Assembly (NCBI GenBank): GCA_017561825.1
Contig: JAFZBK010000054.1
Span: 1-64,000 of the forward strand
Source of the DNA: Prevotella sp.
Lineage (GTDB): Bacteria; Bacteroidota; Bacteroidia; Bacteroidales; Bacteroidaceae
DNA length: 64,000 bases
Direction of reading: 5' to 3'
The notes below the pieces were generated by a model. That model was not told the origin of the DNA. It worked only from the letters and a program-made list of their open reading frames with translations, and made no database searches. This document shows positions 1 through 7,866 of the stretch, in pieces. The position numbers and the translations under genes were made by a program. Position 1 is the stretch's first letter; each line of letters opens with the position of its first letter.

Positions 1-207
1 CCAATTGAATGACGGTCTAGGATATACGATGGTGAAGCCAACAAGTGCATCCCCATCATAGTATGCCGTAAAGTCAAGATGCATCTCTTCCACCAGTCGC
101 ATCAGGTCATCCCAAGGAATCTGCTCGTTCTCTGGGAATGCTGTCTGATAGAGTTGTTTCAGTTCCTCATCACCAACACTTGCAGATGTAATCCTTCTCT
201 CCTTCAT
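1..207 (-). CDS. GNAT-like N-acetyltransferase, N-terminal part (cut by window edge)
   Basis: The first 69 codons of a minus-strand gene run off the window start. The chosen ATG is at 207; an in-frame stop lies four codons upstream, so no longer start is available. The peptide begins MKERRITSASVGDEELKQLY and continues with a helix-rich stretch ending in 'AYYDGDALVGFTIVYP'. That strand-turn-strand with 'ALVGF' resembles the start of the GNAT core, where an acidic loop precedes the acetyl-CoA-binding strands. The CoA-binding loop itself is outside the window, so the family is a fair guess only and the substrate is unknown. Confidence 0.5.
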   Translation of the reverse strand, partial: MKERRITSASVGDEELKQLYQTAFPENEQIPWDDLMRLVEEMHLDFTAYYDGDALVGFTIVYPRPSFNW

Positions 208-333
208 GCATCTGGTCTATATAAATAAATGCGTAGCCGAAGGATAGGCCAAGAATGTTGTAATAATACCACTTTTCTTCATAAACTATCATAATTCTCG
301 AAGCAAATTTAATGAAATTTCTCTGATTATCAT

Positions 334-343
334 TATCTTTGCA
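334..343 (+). promoter_or_regulatory. Bacteroidota-type -7 box upstream of carbonic anhydrase
   Basis: TATCTTTGCA matches the TAnnTTTG -7 element of Bacteroidota sigma-ABfr promoters. It lies 27 bp before the preferred start at 370. The upstream stretch is AT-rich; I see no clean TTTG -33 box at standard spacing. Confidence 0.6.
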
Positions 344-369
344 AATATATTTAAGTGTATTTAGGTATT

Positions 370-918
370 ATGCGTATGATTGACCAGATTATTACCTATA
401 ATAAAGAGTTCGTGGCACAGAAAGGCTACGAGAAGTATCTGACCAGTAAGTACCCAGATAAAAAGCTGGCGGTGCTGTCATGTATGGACACCCGACTGAC
501 CGAACTGCTCCCTGCTGCTTTGGGCCTAAAGAATGGTGATGCAAAGATTATCAAGAATGCAGGGGGCTTGGTGATTTCAGCTTTCGACTCAGCCATGCGT
601 AGTCTCATTGTGGCCATTTACGAACTGGGCGTGGAGGAAATCATGGTGGTGGCTCACTCGCATTGTGGTGCCTGCCACATGAGTTATAACCACTTCCACC
701 ATGAGATGATTGCGCGTGGAGTTACTGACGAGACACTTGACACCATCCGCAAGTGTGGCATCAACCTGGATCATTGGCTGGAGGGATTCAAGGACACCCC
801 CGAATCTGTCCGCAAGACCGTTGAGACCATCAAGACCCATCCCCTTGTCCCCAAGGATATTGTTGTTCGTGGGTTCATTATCGACTCTGAGACTGGCGAA
901 TTGGAAGAGATAAGATAG
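370..918 (+). CDS. Beta-class carbonic anhydrase
   Basis: A 182-residue zinc enzyme that interconverts CO2 and bicarbonate in the cytoplasm. The beta-class active site is complete: the CxDxR motif (Cys38-Met-Asp40-Thr-Arg42) and the HxxCGA motif (His96, Cys99) give the Cys-His-Cys zinc site plus the Asp/Arg pair. Length and motif spacing fit the short bacterial subtype. An in-frame GTG at 355 exists, but the ATG at 370 sits better behind the -7 box at 334-343. The lipoprotein gene starts 4 bp after the stop, so the two may be cotranscribed. The general function is secure; its metabolic role is inferred. Confidence 0.9.
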   Translation: MRMIDQIITYNKEFVAQKGYEKYLTSKYPDKKLAVLSCMDTRLTELLPAALGLKNGDAKIIKNAGGLVISAFDSAMRSLIVAIYELGVEEIMVVAHSHCGACHMSYNHFHHEMIARGVTDETLDTIRKCGINLDHWLEGFKDTPESVRKTVETIKTHPLVPKDIVVRGFIIDSETGELEEIR

Positions 919-922
919 CAGA

Positions 923-1369
923 ATGAAAAGAAAGACAATTATAGCATGTTGCATTGGAGTTGTAGGACTCTATATTGGTTGTTCGTTATTACCACAATCC
1001 TCTGAATTTGACGACAAGGCAACCTTGGAGGATGTAATTGAAATGCCTTTGCCCAACTACAAAGTGAAGCGATACATAGCAGACCCTATCATAGATTGCC
1101 ATGGTGATTTTTCTGATAAGATATATATTGAATTCGATAGTATTCCTTCTCAAGCATTTATTAATAGGGTAAATCACAAAGTGGATGCTGACAAAGAAAA
1201 AGAAGAAAAACGTTGGTTAAAACATGATGAACATCGATATACATTCCAGGCGTGTTATGGAGATGGAGGAAGAACCCCAAAATGCAGAAAAGGACAACAC
1301 GATTGGTTCATCACTTTAGAATTCTTAGACAACTCTAAAGAAGGCATTATTGAATATGGATACTGGTAA
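923..1369 (+). CDS. Hypothetical lipoprotein
   Basis: A 148-residue protein with a lipoprotein-type signal: a basic start (MKRK), a hydrophobic stretch and a lipobox-like 'LYIGC' near residue 20. The mature part is highly charged, with a Lys/Glu-rich stretch around residues 90-100, and three more Cys residues in its second half, which could form disulfides in the periplasm. It lies 4 bp after the carbonic anhydrase gene and 24 bp before the flavin reductase gene, suggesting a shared transcript. I do not recognise the family. Confidence 0.6.
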   Translation: MKRKTIIACCIGVVGLYIGCSLLPQSSEFDDKATLEDVIEMPLPNYKVKRYIADPIIDCHGDFSDKIYIEFDSIPSQAFINRVNHKVDADKEKEEKRWLKHDEHRYTFQACYGDGGRTPKCRKGQHDWFITLEFLDNSKEGIIEYGYW

Positions 1370-1393
1370 AAACAACTAAAACATAAAAGAATT

Positions 1394-1957
1394 ATGAGGA
1401 GTTTCAAATCAACAGCGTGGCTATTACCACAACCCGTACTGATTATCGGTACATATGATAAAGACGGAAAGCCCAATGCAATGAACGCTGCTTGGGGCGG
1501 TCAGTGGGATATGCACGAAATCATTATCTCACTCGGTTCTCACCAGACAACTGACAACCTTGCTGAGAATCTGGAGTTCACAGTTGCCTTTGCCACTACA
1601 GAAACGATGGTCGCTTCAGACTATGTAGGCATCGTGAGTGGCAGGAACACTCCCGACAAGATGGAAAAAACGGGCTGGACTATTGAGAAGGCTCCCAACG
1701 TGAACGCTCCTGTATTCAAGGAATTCCCCATGACACTGGAATGTCGTGTGAAGCAAAAGATAGACGAGAGTGAAACAGGTTACTATCTAGTTGCAGAAAT
1801 CGTCAATATCCTTTGTGACGAGAATTATCTAGCAGAAGATGGTAAGCCTGATGTAGAGAAGATGGAACTCATCACCTTTGAACCTGTTCATCACACCTAC
1901 ATCCAACTTGGTAAGACCGTAGGCAAGGCATTTTCAGACGGAAAACAACTGTCATGA
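1394..1957 (+). CDS. Flavin reductase-like FMN-binding protein
   Basis: A 187-residue protein of the flavin reductase-like (DIM6/NtaB-type, split-barrel) family. Near the N-terminus 'LLPQPVLIIGTYDKDGKPNAMNAAWGG' has the usual pattern of 'P.P..lv.t.d..G..N......' (here divided by gaps only in quotation), and 'ISLGSHQTTDNLAENLEFTV' follows as the FMN-loop and helix region. Members bind FMN and commonly reduce it with NAD(P)H; some are redox sensors or unknown. The partner here is not evident. It follows the lipoprotein gene closely and has no obvious own promoter. Confidence 0.8.
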   Translation: MRSFKSTAWLLPQPVLIIGTYDKDGKPNAMNAAWGGQWDMHEIIISLGSHQTTDNLAENLEFTVAFATTETMVASDYVGIVSGRNTPDKMEKTGWTIEKAPNVNAPVFKEFPMTLECRVKQKIDESETGYYLVAEIVNILCDENYLAEDGKPDVEKMELITFEPVHHTYIQLGKTVGKAFSDGKQLS

Positions 1958-1981
1958 TAGACGATTACGAATAGATTCTCA

Positions 1982-2416
1982 ATGATGACGATAGAAGAGT
2001 ATTTGAATAAGCCATATTGGGTAATTGACATACTGCCCAAACAAGTGCCCGCAAACGGCAGAGGACAGTACTTCAGGATTGAGAAACACTTTCTGGAGCA
2101 CCCTCAGATTGACAATATCTACAGACAATTCACTAATATCCTACTGAAGCTGAATTGCTATGAAGATATTGACATTAGCAATGACGGTGATGAATGGATA
2201 ACAAATCCTGCTCCACATGAACTGGAGACTACACTATTGAAGTGTTTGACCGACAAGCAGATGCTCTACATCATCCTAAGATCAGCTGATGTCCTGATAA
2301 CAGTCAGCGGTGATGACACCTATATGACGGTCTATAATCCGACAGAGGAAATGACGGAGTTAATAGGCTCTTTGGCTGGTTCCGAGGGATTGTTTATGTG
2401 GAAACCAAATGATTAA
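1982..2416 (+). CDS. Hypothetical protein, 144 aa
   Basis: A soluble acidic protein with no signal peptide or membrane segment. It begins 'MMTIEEYLNKPYWVIDILP', which sets out a short helix followed by hydrophobic strands; the middle holds alternating hydrophobic residues ('MLYIILRSADVLITVSGDD'). The start could be the first or second Met. It is the last gene of the plus-strand run beginning at carbonic anhydrase and converges on the minus-strand secreted protein gene at 2479. I do not recognise a named family. Confidence 0.55.
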   Translation: MMTIEEYLNKPYWVIDILPKQVPANGRGQYFRIEKHFLEHPQIDNIYRQFTNILLKLNCYEDIDISNDGDEWITNPAPHELETTLLKCLTDKQMLYIILRSADVLITVSGDDTYMTVYNPTEEMTELIGSLAGSEGLFMWKPND

Positions 2417-2478
2417 AGTGTGATTCCTAAATAAAATGCTAACGATTGTTCCGCTTCTTGCCCGAGTTCAGGATGGCC

Positions 2479-3684
2479 TCATTTCACCACATACCTTTTG
2501 CCATTCCTAATAACGATGCCCTTATACGAAGCATTTACCTTCTGACCAGCAAGGTTGTAGATGGCACCATCGACTTTCTTGGTATTCACCGCCTTCACAT
2601 CCTCAATGCCAGTTTCCTTGGAACTACTCTCGTTTATCTTATATACCTGTACTTTCTTTATAATATGCTGACCTGGCATATGACCGCATTGGTAGAAGAG
2701 CATAGCATCAGTACACGTTGTAGGATAGTCGGGAAAATCGATGGAATATTCTTTTTCGCCAGCCTCGACATTGATTATAAGAGCCTTTGCAGCACCACTG
2801 CCATCCCAACTGCAGAGATCCAGACGGATCTCTCCAGCGGCAGGAGAAATAATAGAGAACTTCACCAGATAATGCCCGCCTTTCTTCAGTTCTGGAATGT
2901 GTGCAATTATCGGGATCTGAGGCTCCCAATATTCTGCATTATCATAAGAAGCACAATCGATAATCATTCCTACATCTTTAACTACAACGACAAAGTCCCA
3001 ATCCCAACCATAATAATAATCGTACGTGGTCCAATCAATCTCAGCAATTAATCCGTCTCCTTCTTCCTCTGAGCCCTCATCGGCACCTGTAAGCTTGTTT
3101 ATCGCAGCGGTATCAAGACTCCACGTCAAAGGCATATAGCAGAAACTCATGTCTTCCAAGCCAAACTCATGCATGGCATTGATAATATCCAGCACTTCGT
3201 CTGAGGTTCTCACCTTGCATTCTAAGACATATCTAACGAATAGTTTTTCTTCGTAGTCGTCTTCGTATATATCAACTCTCACTTTGTCGCCAAGATACTC
3301 CAAGAGACCATCAATCTGGAGACCTGCCTTCAAATACACCATGATTCCTGGTCGGACAACGAGGTCATAACCTTCTGAAGACCAATAGACAGGCGACTCA
3401 TAGTAATCTCCCTCAGGCAGAGGATAGTCGTTTTTTACATACCACTCCATGCCTCCGTTTCGTTTGAGGATGGATTTGTCTCCCGCAGCTTCCATGCTGT
3501 CATACAGGTCGTTGAGGGTTTTTGCACTCTCCCCATCCATCGCCTGTACATACCTATAGATAAAAGACTCGTCTGGGGTCAGTTCTATGTGTTCAACACC
3601 GTTCCAGAATCCACATTTCTCACCCTGAGCGTATGTGTTCATGGCAACGAAGAGAACAACCATGCAAAATAAAACCCTTTTCAT
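2479..3684 (-). CDS. Secreted protein with C-terminal sorting-like tail
   Basis: A 401-residue protein with a signal peptide (residues 1-19, cleavage after 'NTYAQG'). The middle is rich in aromatic and acidic residues with no motif I can name. Residues ~260-345 ('PELKKGGHYLVKFSI', 'RLDLCSWDG') resemble a carbohydrate-binding-like beta-sandwich also present in the neighbouring 3814-4461 product. The C-terminus is 'YNLAGQKVNASYKGIVIRNG' plus a basic end, the short tail common on secreted Prevotella proteins and resembling a type IX secretion sorting signal. A -7 box (TATCTTTGCG on the minus strand, about 3711-3721) lies just upstream. Probably surface-exposed or secreted. Confidence 0.7.
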   Translation of the reverse strand: MKRVLFCMVVLFVAMNTYAQGEKCGFWNGVEHIELTPDESFIYRYVQAMDGESAKTLNDLYDSMEAAGDKSILKRNGGMEWYVKNDYPLPEGDYYESPVYWSSEGYDLVVRPGIMVYLKAGLQIDGLLEYLGDKVRVDIYEDDYEEKLFVRYVLECKVRTSDEVLDIINAMHEFGLEDMSFCYMPLTWSLDTAAINKLTGADEGSEEEGDGLIAEIDWTTYDYYYGWDWDFVVVVKDVGMIIDCASYDNAEYWEPQIPIIAHIPELKKGGHYLVKFSIISPAAGEIRLDLCSWDGSGAAKALIINVEAGEKEYSIDFPDYPTTCTDAMLFYQCGHMPGQHIIKKVQVYKINESSSKETGIEDVKAVNTKKVDGAIYNLAGQKVNASYKGIVIRNGKRYVVK

Positions 3685-3710
3685 AATAGTTTATTATTTG
3701 ATGATTTACA

Positions 3711-3721
3711 CCGCAAAGATA
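3711..3721 (-). promoter_or_regulatory. -7 box for the 401-aa secreted protein gene
   Basis: On the minus strand this reads TATCTTTGCGG, about 30 bp before the ATG at 3684. It separates this gene's transcription from the upstream paralogue, whose terminator-like hairpin is at 3745-3797. Confidence 0.55.
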
Positions 3722-3744
3722 TGAAAAAACTGACTTCCTTCCAA

Positions 3745-3797
3745 AAAATAACTCGAGAAATGATTTCACAAAACAGAATGAAACCATTTCTCGAATC
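3745..3797 (-). terminator. Terminator-like hairpin after the 215-aa secreted protein gene
   Basis: On the minus strand CGAGAAATGGTTTCA pairs with TGAAATCATTTCTCG, a 15-bp stem with one mismatch, followed by a T-rich run (ATTTTTT). It lies about 20 bp past the stop of the 3814-4461 gene, as expected of an intrinsic terminator. The stem also contains the 15-mer GAAATGATTTCACAA that recurs at 6001-6015, so a second role as a protein-binding site is possible. Confidence 0.6.
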
Positions 3798-3813
3798 AAT
3801 ACTATTACTTCTC

Positions 3814-4461
3814 TCACTTAATCACGACTCTTTTACCATTCCTAATAACGATACCTTTGTAGGTAGTGTTTACCTTCTGTCCAGAGAGATTGAAGACATC
3901 ATTGTGTGGGTTATATGCTACCTTTATGTCGTTAATGCCAGTTGTATATTTTCTTTCTAATAACTCGACCTCCTTGAGAATGGTAGTACCTACAACACCC
4001 CCCCAACCGATAAAGACCATGCCATCGGTGATACTACGACCGTATTCTGGATACTCTACATCAATTATCTGGAAATCATCACCTGCGACCACAGGGACAT
4101 GGCGAGCATACGAATAACCCACCGACCAGCTACACATATCCACCCAATAGGTACCGTCAGAGGGAACCTTCATGGTCAGACGAATAACATAGTCATGTCC
4201 CTCCTCAAGTTGAATATTTCCAAGAAAGGGAAATTGAGGGGTCCATAGCTTATCCTGCAGTTGAGGATTGTTTAGACCCAGACCATCAGGAACTATCTCC
4301 ATTTCCTCTGGTTCGAAAGCGTTATCGAAACCTAATTCCGACAGATCTTTTAAGCCTACATAGTTCACTTTAGTAAGCGAGACCAATTCGTTGTTCTCCT
4401 GTTGTGCATTCGCAGTTAAACAACTCAGGGAGATTATTATCAATAGCAGTAACTTCTTCAT
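3814..4461 (-). CDS. Secreted protein, paralogue of the C-terminal half of its neighbour
   Basis: A 215-residue secreted protein with signal peptide MKKLLLLIIISLSCLTANAQ. Residues ~75-165 ('IQLEEGHDYVIRLTMKV', 'WVDMCSW') align by eye with residues ~260-345 of the 2479-3684 product, and the last 30 residues ('FNLSGQKVNTTYKGIVIRNG') are nearly identical to that protein's tail. The pair looks like a gene duplication in which this copy has lost, or never had, the N-terminal half. The start of the TPR-HTH regulator's neighbour lies 15 bp upstream, so it may be read from the regulator's transcript. Function unknown; probably exported to the surface. Confidence 0.7.
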   Translation of the reverse strand: MKKLLLLIIISLSCLTANAQQENNELVSLTKVNYVGLKDLSELGFDNAFEPEEMEIVPDGLGLNNPQLQDKLWTPQFPFLGNIQLEEGHDYVIRLTMKVPSDGTYWVDMCSWSVGYSYARHVPVVAGDDFQIIDVEYPEYGRSITDGMVFIGWGGVVGTTILKEVELLERKYTTGINDIKVAYNPHNDVFNLSGQKVNTTYKGIVIRNGKRVVIK

Positions 4462-4476
4462 AACTTGATGGTTTAA

Positions 4477-5940
4477 TTACCTGATTCTACCCATCTCATC
4501 GTCGAACTCATCCGCATTCCCCTCTTTACCAAATACTTTCTTTAAAAGACTCTTGCGGATGTTGGAAACGTATGAAGGAACACACTTTTTCAGTTTGGCC
4601 ATCTCGTTAGGCAATATATGAACACGCGACAACAGACAGATGTCGTACTCCATTTCTGTCAAAGGAGAATCGGCTGGGTTCATGATGTCATGGAAAGAAG
4701 GTATCTCGTGTTCCACCAATGAGCGCAACTGCTTCCAATCGTCAAGGGTAGGATACTGTGGCGGGTTACTCTTGGCCATAGTCCTAAGTTTTCTTGTGAT
4801 CTTGGCATTCTTCAGACGGTAATCCAAAGCAGCATTCTTGAACAGACGGTAACGACTGAAGAAGCGCCACAGCAGGATACCCGATACAAGAGCCACGATG
4901 ATGGCAGTGAGCCAAGCAATCTTTGCCTCTGACGCTTTCTGTTCGGTAAGGAAGCGCTGATGATTGTAATTATACGATGCCTGAAACTTCTGGATATTCT
5001 CCATCTCGGAAAGAGAATAGGCAGAATCGTTCAACTCATAGGCCAATGTGGCGTATTTGGCAATGGAATCGGCGTTCCTCTTCTGTTCAAATACCTCCTG
5101 CAGACCTTTGCAACCTGCAATCTGGTTACGGATATCCTTGCCGTCACGGAGTTCCTTTCTGAACCAGTATTCTGCAGAATCGGGCTGATGGGTAGCCAGA
5201 TAGCATTCACCTTTTATATAATAATAGATCTCGAAACCTTTGGCTATGTTCATCGTACTATCGAACAAACCTGATTCCTTCTCATAAATGCGACTGTATT
5301 CCAAGGCTTTTGCAATCTCTCCTTTCTTTAGCAGGGATGTAATCGTACTACCACCAAGAGTTCGTGCTGCCCTGTCATTATTACCCATCTCACGGAACAG
5401 AGATGCCGCCCGTTCCTTTACGAACAATACAGAATCAGGCATCTTAAGGAAATCGTACGCGCCACTCTGCTGAGAATAGCGCTTGATGGCCTGCAACGTA
5501 TCCTTATCCTTCCAAGCATAGTACTCTGAGAGCCGCAACTCCTTCAACTCACTACGAGGCTGAACCTGCGTATGATAGATCGAGGCACACTGTCCATGAA
5601 TAAGACTCAATACCTTAAAGTTACAGTCGGCCTGCGTGGTATCCGCACAATCTGCGGCCTCATAATAGGTCATCAGTGCACGAGGCAGTTCATTGAGATG
5701 ACTATAAGTACAGCCGAGAATATACTTGGCCCGCATCTTTTCGTTGGCATCACCATGTCTGTTGAAATAGGACACCAACGACTCCGCCTGCGAATCGTCA
5801 AGGAGTTTCTCACCACTATTGTTCTGCTGCTCCAGCTCTTCTAATTGCTGACGCATCTGCACTCCGTTTCCTTTGCACCCCATCATCAAACCCAAGGCAC
5901 AAAGGCACACCGCGATATATGGTAAACATTGTCGTTTCAT
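4477..5940 (-). CDS. TPR-transmembrane-HTH regulator (lipoprotein-like)
   Basis: A 487-residue envelope regulator. Order: lipobox-like 'LGLMMGC' (~residue 24), an acidic coiled region, TPR-like helical repeats (~45-320), a membrane segment ('AWLTAIIVALVSGILLWRFF', ~340-360), then a cytoplasmic C-terminal domain with 'YDICLLSRVHILPNEMAKL' and 'SYVSNIRKSLLKK', which looks like a LuxR-like HTH. Architecture and C-terminus match the second regulator at 48.5 kb. The ATG at 5940 is chosen; the in-frame TTG at 5949 lies inside the -7 box. The two secreted genes downstream on the same strand are likely targets or partners. DNA binding is inferred, not shown. Confidence 0.7.
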   Translation of the reverse strand: MKRQCLPYIAVCLCALGLMMGCKGNGVQMRQQLEELEQQNNSGEKLLDDSQAESLVSYFNRHGDANEKMRAKYILGCTYSHLNELPRALMTYYEAADCADTTQADCNFKVLSLIHGQCASIYHTQVQPRSELKELRLSEYYAWKDKDTLQAIKRYSQQSGAYDFLKMPDSVLFVKERAASLFREMGNNDRAARTLGGSTITSLLKKGEIAKALEYSRIYEKESGLFDSTMNIAKGFEIYYYIKGECYLATHQPDSAEYWFRKELRDGKDIRNQIAGCKGLQEVFEQKRNADSIAKYATLAYELNDSAYSLSEMENIQKFQASYNYNHQRFLTEQKASEAKIAWLTAIIVALVSGILLWRFFSRYRLFKNAALDYRLKNAKITRKLRTMAKSNPPQYPTLDDWKQLRSLVEHEIPSFHDIMNPADSPLTEMEYDICLLSRVHILPNEMAKLKKCVPSYVSNIRKSLLKKVFGKEGNADEFDDEMGRIR

Positions 5941-5944
5941 CAAG

Positions 5945-5954
5945 TGCAAAGATA
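5945..5954 (-). promoter_or_regulatory. -7 box abutting the TPR-HTH regulator start
   Basis: On the minus strand this reads TATCTTTGCA, only 4 bp before the ATG at 5940. Transcription would begin at or within a few bases of the start codon, so the mRNA may be nearly leaderless. Confidence 0.5.
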
Positions 5955-5996
5955 GTCTTTAATACTGAAACGACCAAACTATCTTCCACAAAACCC

Positions 5997-6015
5997 TTGT
6001 GAAATGATTTCACAA
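5997..6015. promoter_or_regulatory. Perfect 19-bp palindrome upstream of the regulator promoter
   Basis: TTGTGAAATGATTTCACAA is a perfect inverted repeat around one central base. It lies about 45-60 bp upstream of the regulator's -7 box, a typical activator position. Its right part, GAAATGATTTCACAA, recurs exactly at 3755-3769, upstream of the secreted protein promoter. A candidate operator; the binding protein is unknown, the TPR-HTH protein being the nearest suspect. Confidence 0.45.
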
Positions 6016-6065
6016 CTGTTATAAGTAGGCTACTTTCTACCTCTAACCAGGCCACTTTCTCTTCA

Positions 6066-6146
6066 TTCCCATGCTGGGAACACTTTGTTCCCACGTTGGG
6101 AACAACTTATTCCCACGTTGGGAACGTTTTGTTCCCACGTTGGGAA
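6066..6146. repeat. Four 15-bp palindromes at an exact 22-bp period
   Basis: Palindromes TTCCCA-nnn-TGGGAA start at 6066, 6088, 6110 and 6132. The last three are identical (TTCCCACGTTGGGAA); the first has TGC in the centre. Spacers are 7 bp and differ. The exact 22-bp period (about two helical turns) would place sites on one face of DNA; as RNA it would fold into four small hairpins. It occupies the gene-free stretch between the TPR-HTH regulator and the VapE gene. Confidence 0.85.
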
Positions 6147-6171
6147 TATTATTTGAAGGAGCATCCCTACC

Positions 6172-6211
6172 CTCTCTGTTTTGACGACAATCGATTCGTC
6201 TGAATAGAGAG
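6172..6211. repeat. Interrupted 40-bp inverted repeat
   Basis: CTCTCT pairs with AGAGAG at the outer ends, and GACGA with TCGTC inside, separated by 5-bp mismatched segments around an AT-rich centre. On the plus strand a short T-run follows. It could be a weak terminator or a protein site; no gene ends just before it on the plus strand. Confidence 0.4.
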
Positions 6212-6239
6212 ATTTTTCATGAATTTTCGCGTTTTTCGC

Positions 6240-6365
6240 AAGACCTAACATTCAAAAAAATTAAACATCTGATTTTATGTGATTTAGATACAAAAAGAAT
6301 GCTCAAAGACCTAACATAACACCTAACAAAGAGGTAACATAAGACCTAACATGACACCTAACATT
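6240..6365 (+). repeat. Left 126-bp inverted repeat flanking vapE
   Basis: This segment matches the reverse complement of 7741-7866 at about 98 of 126 positions by hand count, with no gaps. It holds several copies of the core ACCTAACA, four or five of them spaced 11-12 bp apart at 6308-6362 (one variant AGGTAACA). The central AT-rich part is diverged; both ends are well conserved. Confidence 0.85.
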
Positions 6366-6447
6366 CGCCTTCAAAAGTTTTTCGGTTTATTTTACAAAAC
6401 AATCGCATTTTTTCATGAAAAAATTTGGAAATCTCGAAAAAATTTTG

Positions 6448-6458
6448 TACCTTTGCAC
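6448..6458 (+). promoter_or_regulatory. -7 box for the VapE gene
   Basis: GTACCTTTGCA matches the Bacteroidota -7 element about 28 bp before the preferred start at 6486. It lies inside the segment bounded by the inverted repeats, so the promoter would move with the gene if the segment moved or inverted. Confidence 0.6.
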
Positions 6459-6485
6459 TGCGAAAAAAATGAAAGGCTCGACGCT

Positions 6486-7736
6486 ATGAGAAACACCCAT
6501 ATGCCAATCCTGCCTAAACTTATTAATCTTTTATTCATGACCCCAAAACCAATGATCAATGGAGAAGCTATGAACGCTCTCCTCGAAACAACGCTCGCAG
6601 TTGAGCAGTTTCTCAATGAAAACTACAGTTTCCGTCGCAATGTGCTGAACGGGAAGGTTGAGTTTGTAACCCAGTCTGATTCGCTCACTTGGCGACCACT
6701 GACCCAAGAGGCGATCAACAGCATGATCCGCAGGGCAAAGAAAGAGCAGATCTGCGAAAAAGGGAGTCCTAAGACGGAGATTATGGAGTTTGTACATTCA
6801 GAAGAGGTACCTGTACATAATCCTATCGACGACTTCCTGAACCATCTGCCCAAATGGGATGGTAAGAACCACGTTGCACAGCTCTTCGGTCGTCTGCCCG
6901 GCATCACCTCTGAGCAACAGGGATTCCTATCCACCTGGTTGCTGTCAGCTGTAGCCCACTGGCTTCAGATGGATACCCTTCATGGAAACGAATGTGTGCC
7001 AACGCTGATTGGTGCGCAAGGTTGTGGTAAGACAACCTTCTTCCATCGACTGCTGCCACCTGAGTTACGACAGTATTATCTGGATCATCTGAACCTGTCG
7101 AACAAGTTCGATAAGGAGATGGCGCTGACGAATAACCTCTTGGTGAACCTCGATGAGTTGGATGCCATCCGTCCCAGTCAGCATGCGGCCTTGAAGCAGA
7201 CACTCTCGAAGAACAAGGTTAACGGACGCCCCATCTATGGTGCCTCGCAAGAAGACCGTCCACGTTTCGCCTCGTTCGTGGCAACAACCAACAATCCTCA
7301 TCCCCTGACTGACCCCACAGGCAGTCGTCGTTATATCTGTCTGCAGATTCCCGAAGGACAGTATATCGACAATACGGGTGAGATTGATTATGGACAGCTT
7401 TATGCGCAGGTGGTGTATGAACTAACGGTGACTAAAACACCTTATTGGTTCACAAATGATGAAGTAGCTCGTATTCAGCAACTGAATCATAACCATCTGC
7501 AACAGAAAGACATTGGGGAGATGGTTGAAGTATGTTTTCGCAAGCCTAAGAAGGGTGAGGTGGCCAAGCTGATGAACACGAAGATGCTACTGACTCACAT
7601 ACAGAAGGAGTACCCATCTGTAGATATCAATCATAGTAACAAGATTCGAGTGGGGCACGCAATGACCACCCTCGGCTATGAGCATACTGACCACAGCAAT
7701 GTTCCGTTCTACAAGGTGATTCCCTTAGCGGCATAG
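6486..7736 (+). CDS. VapE-family P-loop ATPase (virulence-associated E)
   Basis: A 416-residue protein of the VapE/primase-helicase-like family common in prophages, satellites and islands. A helical N-terminus leads into 'PIDDFLNHLPKWDGKNHV', a family signature. Then come Walker A 'GAQGCGKTTFF', Walker B 'LLVNLDEL', and a sensor-like 'ATTNN'. The C-terminal ~65 residues form a DUF3874-like wing ('VGHAMTTLGYEHTDHSNVPF'). An open frame extends back to 6351 but starts inside the left inverted repeat and ahead of the -7 box, so ATG 6486 is chosen. No phage genes adjoin it. It lies alone between the 126-bp inverted repeats, which suggests a mobile or formerly mobile cassette. Confidence 0.85.
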   Translation: MRNTHMPILPKLINLLFMTPKPMINGEAMNALLETTLAVEQFLNENYSFRRNVLNGKVEFVTQSDSLTWRPLTQEAINSMIRRAKKEQICEKGSPKTEIMEFVHSEEVPVHNPIDDFLNHLPKWDGKNHVAQLFGRLPGITSEQQGFLSTWLLSAVAHWLQMDTLHGNECVPTLIGAQGCGKTTFFHRLLPPELRQYYLDHLNLSNKFDKEMALTNNLLVNLDELDAIRPSQHAALKQTLSKNKVNGRPIYGASQEDRPRFASFVATTNNPHPLTDPTGSRRYICLQIPEGQYIDNTGEIDYGQLYAQVVYELTVTKTPYWFTNDEVARIQQLNHNHLQQKDIGEMVEVCFRKPKKGEVAKLMNTKMLLTHIQKEYPSVDINHSNKIRVGHAMTTLGYEHTDHSNVPFYKVIPLAA

Positions 7737-7740
7737 GCAA

Positions 7741-7866
7741 AATGTTAGGTCTGATGTTAGGTGTTATGTTACCTTTTTGTTAGGTCTTATGTTAGGTCTT
7801 TGAGCCCCTCTAAAGAGTCTAAATAACTTAAAATGAATGAATTACAATAATTGAATGTTAGGTCTT
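7741..7866 (-). repeat. Right 126-bp inverted repeat flanking vapE
   Basis: The inverted partner of 6240-6365, same length, beginning 4 bp after the VapE stop codon. It holds several TGTTAGGT cores and ends immediately before the ATG at 7867, so it supplies the whole upstream region of the next gene. Confidence 0.85.

Noticed and set aside
6066..6146. Palindrome array as a CRISPR array
   Set aside because: Spacers are only 7 bp, repeats 15 bp, and no cas genes are nearby.
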